NCBI RefSeq assembly: GCF_026410505.1
Contig: NZ_JAPMIU010000001.1
Location: forward strand, 1-64,000
DNA length: 64,000 bases
Source: Frateuria hangzhouensis
GTDB taxonomy: Bacteria > Pseudomonadota > Gammaproteobacteria > Xanthomonadales > Rhodanobacteraceae
Direction of reading: 5' to 3'
Program-made: the position numbers and the translations under genes
Notes under the pieces: model-generated
Told to the model about the DNA's origin: nothing
Databases searched by the model: none
The model's input: only the letters and a program-made list of their open reading frames with translations
Shown here: positions 59,501 through 64,000 of the stretch, piece after piece
Layout: each line of letters opens with the position of its first letter
How positions within the stretch are numbered: position 1 is the first letter of the stretch

Positions 59501-59726
59501 CGCGCCGGGCGGCCGCGACCGCGTGTTGGTGGCGATCAACCTCGATCCGCACCACGCCCACGCGGCCGACCTGTACCTGCCGCTGGCCGACTGGAGCGTG
59601 GCCGAGGACGCGCCGCTCACCGTCGAGGACCTGCTGCACGACGCCACCCTGTCCTGGCACGGCGGGCGCCAGCATGTATGGCTGGGGCGGGACATGCCGT
59701 ACGCGATCTGGCGAGTGGAGGCATGA
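56595..59726 (+). CDS. glgE: Alpha-1,4-glucan:maltose-1-phosphate maltosyltransferase GlgE, long form
   Basis: A 1043-residue GH13 enzyme that transfers maltose from maltose-1-phosphate to growing alpha-glucan. The catalytic domain occupies roughly residues 400-1040. The nucleophile is Asp776 (FRVDNPHTKPFPFW) and the acid/base Glu805 (LFLAEAFTRP). SWYELFPRS and PIGRAFRKGRNN are family segments. The first ~400 residues are an extra domain resembling a decayed GH13 barrel; actinobacterial GlgE lacks it. The start at 56595 follows GGGAG; an in-frame ATG at 56502 overlapping the DUF3606 stop would add 31 residues. The next gene makes its donor substrate. Confidence 0.93.
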   Translation: MPAHAAAPPRILSLPTAFDAASGAHSPWLQHAAELGFSHVLAPASLLDEGYAAIATLAGRCREHALGLLLDVDVARALPADATIRAHHPEWFHALPDPGVLPDPRWPAAEAGVRWRFHDDAVAPEALAWWCERLHEALKAGLAGLRLLSLDAAPPGWWAHLVDGLRGRAPQVLFLGWTQGLAPAELAPLADVAFDYGFCSAEWWDFRAGWLARELRRVAEVAPPLACAAAPFGDAEARPGSGQHELAERHHRRAAWFAAASASGWLMPAGFARDEEQALDVTADIRAINAWLRALGTQAREPAAIHIDDAWIGVLRRQGDKAWLALFNARLDRDTPVDFGAIGGGAASSYGEWRAPDGATAAEPVTLAPGETRVLEGTRTRPVAARVATTAQKQALAQATQAPRIAIEAVTPCVDEGRFAVKRVVGDMVTVEADVFMDGHDKLAVALRWRALDEKQWHEQRMQPLGNDRWAGRFTPTRMGRHEYTVQAWRDAYASYRHEIVAKHDAGVPIALEMREGQMLVEATAASATPARRKPLRTLGAALAKADDDEARYRLLIAEAAHAAMTQADPRPFAVEHPPLSLEVDRRAAQFASWYELFPRSITDRPDRHGTFRDVIGRLPAIQAMGFDVLYFPPIHPIGRAFRKGRNNTLTPDEHDPGSPYAIGSAEGGHTDIHPELGTIEDFRALRDAAQAHGLELALDFAIQCSPDHPWLAEHPDWFDWRPDGSLRYAENPPKKYQDIVNVDFYEEGAVPSLWQALCDVVLYWAAEGVRTFRVDNPHTKPFPFWEWMIARVRSQYPDALFLAEAFTRPKPMYRLAKLGFNQSYTYFTWRHTRQEFTDYLTELAQGPPRDFFRPNFFVNTPDINPYFLQQSGRSGFLIRAALAATLSGLWGMYSGFELCEGVPIPGKEEYLDSEKYEIKPRDWDAPGNIVAEITQLNLIRREQPALQSHLGVRFLRADNEQVLFFEKTAPGGRDRVLVAINLDPHHAHAADLYLPLADWSVAEDAPLTVEDLLHDATLSWHGGRQHVWLGRDMPYAIWRVEA

Positions 59727-59768
59727 GCATGCTGCAGATGATTCCATTCCTCGCGCCCCGTTTTTGCT

Positions 59769-59867
59769 CCCTCCCCTGCGTGCAGGGGAGGGCTGGGGAG
59801 GGGTGCTCTTCGCAGCCAACTCCAGAGCACCCCCTCCCAGCCTCCCCCTGCAAGCAGGGGGAGGGGC
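59769..59867. repeat. Inverted pair of family A repeats between glgE and treS
   Basis: Two facing copies of the CCCCTGC / GCAGGGG palindrome lie in the 169-base glgE-treS spacer, the same class as at 3834-3934. They may form an mRNA stem that separates expression of the two genes. Confidence 0.78.
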
Positions 59868-59895
59868 CAAGGCAAAGTGCAGGGAGCCCCGCAGC

Positions 59896-63194
<3,299 letters not shown>

Positions 63195-63198
<4 letters not shown>

Positions 63199-64000
63199 AC
63201 GACCGCGCACGACTGGATCCGGGCGCGGTGGACGCGCTGCTGCAAGGGCGCCACGGCGACCCGTTCGCAGTGCTCGGTCCGCATCAGGCAGACGGCCAGC
63301 GCGTGGTCCGCACATTGCAGCCGGGCGCCCAGGCGGTGGAGGCGATCGACGGCCAGGGACAGGTGCTGGCCGCGTTGCCGCCGCTGGCCGACGGCCTGTT
63401 CGCCGGCGAGGTGCCGGGCCAGGGCGCCTATCGCCTGCGCGTGCACTGGCCGACCGCGGTGCAGGACCTCGACGATCCCTACGCCTTCGGCACGATGCTG
63501 GAGGGGCATGACCTGGACCTGCTCGCGCAGGGCCAGCACCCGGAAGTGCATCGCCAGCTCGGCGCCCACCCGCTGGCGATCGAGGGCGTGCCCGGCGTGC
63601 GTTTCGCCGTGTGGGCACCGAACGCGCGGCGCGTCAGCGTGGTTGGCGACTTCAACCAGTGGGACGGCCGCCGCCACCCGATGCGCCTGCGCCTGCCGCA
63701 CGGCGTGTGGGAGCTGTTCGTGCCGGGGCTGACGCCGGGCGCGCGCTACAAGTACGAGATCCTGGGCGCCGATTTCTCGGCGCAGCAGAAAGCCGATCCG
63801 GTCGCGCTGGCCACCGAGGCCCCGCCGGCGACCGCCTCGGTCGTCGCCGCGGACACACCCTACCGCTGGACCGACCACGCCTGGATGGCCGACCGCGCCA
63901 CGCGCCAGCGGCTGGACGCACCGCTGTCCATCTACGAACTGCACGCTGCCTCCTGGTGGCGCGACGCACAGGGCGAATCGCCCGCCTGGGACGCGCTGGC
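63195..64000 (+). CDS. glgB: 1,4-alpha-glucan branching enzyme GlgB, N-terminal part
   Basis: The first 268 codons of GlgB; the gene runs off the right edge. It starts with GTG inside the treS stop. It shows the N-terminal N1 beta-sandwich domain (HGDPFAVLGPH), the CBM48 domain (GVRFAVWAPNARRVSVVGDFNQWDGRRHPM) and the first barrel residues LSIYELHAASWW. The catalytic residues lie beyond the window. It would introduce alpha-1,6 branches into the glucan made by GlgE. Confidence 0.95.

Overview
The window is GC-rich, densely coded bacterial chromosome. Several features point to a gammaproteobacterium of the Xanthomonadales (Lysobacterales), probably Rhodanobacteraceae-like (Dyella, Rhodanobacter or Luteibacter type): an RpfE-type gene beside recJ, the order ndk-rlmN-pilW-rodZ-yfgM-bamB-der, a PsrA-like regulator beside a fadN/fadA-type pair, and several families of short palindromic intergenic repeats. 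This placement is inferred from gene content and order; no rRNA or tRNA gene was seen.

Layout. 1-4.4 kb: the C-terminal half of an ABC-F ATPase whose upstream part is disrupted by a palindromic repeat, then RpfE-type and recJ genes and a SpoIIAA-like protein. 4.6-6.4 kb (minus strand): a double-domain KaiC-like ATPase with a single-domain response regulator. 6.8-14 kb: a Tat-exported tyrosinase, a CPBP-like membrane protein, a secreted beta-propeller, an NADP-dependent oxidoreductase, a flavodoxin and an acetyl-CoA hydrolase/transferase gene with a frameshift. 14.2-21.6 kb: a plus-strand signalling cluster of hybrid histidine kinase, KaiC-like ATPase, second hybrid kinase (GTGA overlap) and membrane HisKA_2-type kinase. 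No kaiA or kaiB is present.

21.9-32.3 kb is a defence island. It holds hsdM and hsdS, then a run of cargo genes, then hsdR. The cargo is an unknown protein, a NucS-like/DUF5655 nuclease-like protein, an HTH-nucleotidyltransferase followed by what looks like a decayed HEPN partner, and a winged-helix/nucleotidyltransferase pair resembling a type IV toxin-antitoxin, preceded by a 26-bp near-perfect palindrome. Several of these genes overlap start-to-stop, so the cargo appears wired into the restriction operon.

32.3-38 kb: a lipoprotein, an M1 aminopeptidase and two paralogous small exported proteins. Each paralogue has a leader hairpin with the same loop core and covarying stems, a candidate undescribed cis-element. 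38-42.5 kb: a beta-oxidation operon with a TetR/PsrA-like regulator and a PsrA-type operator. 42.6-56 kb is housekeeping: ndk, rlmN, pilW, rodZ-like, yfgM, bamB, der, folD, guaB, guaA, tadA and a sirtuin. 56.3-64 kb is an alpha-glucan/trehalose operon: glgE with a long N-terminal extension, a trehalose synthase-maltokinase fusion, and glgB running off the right edge.
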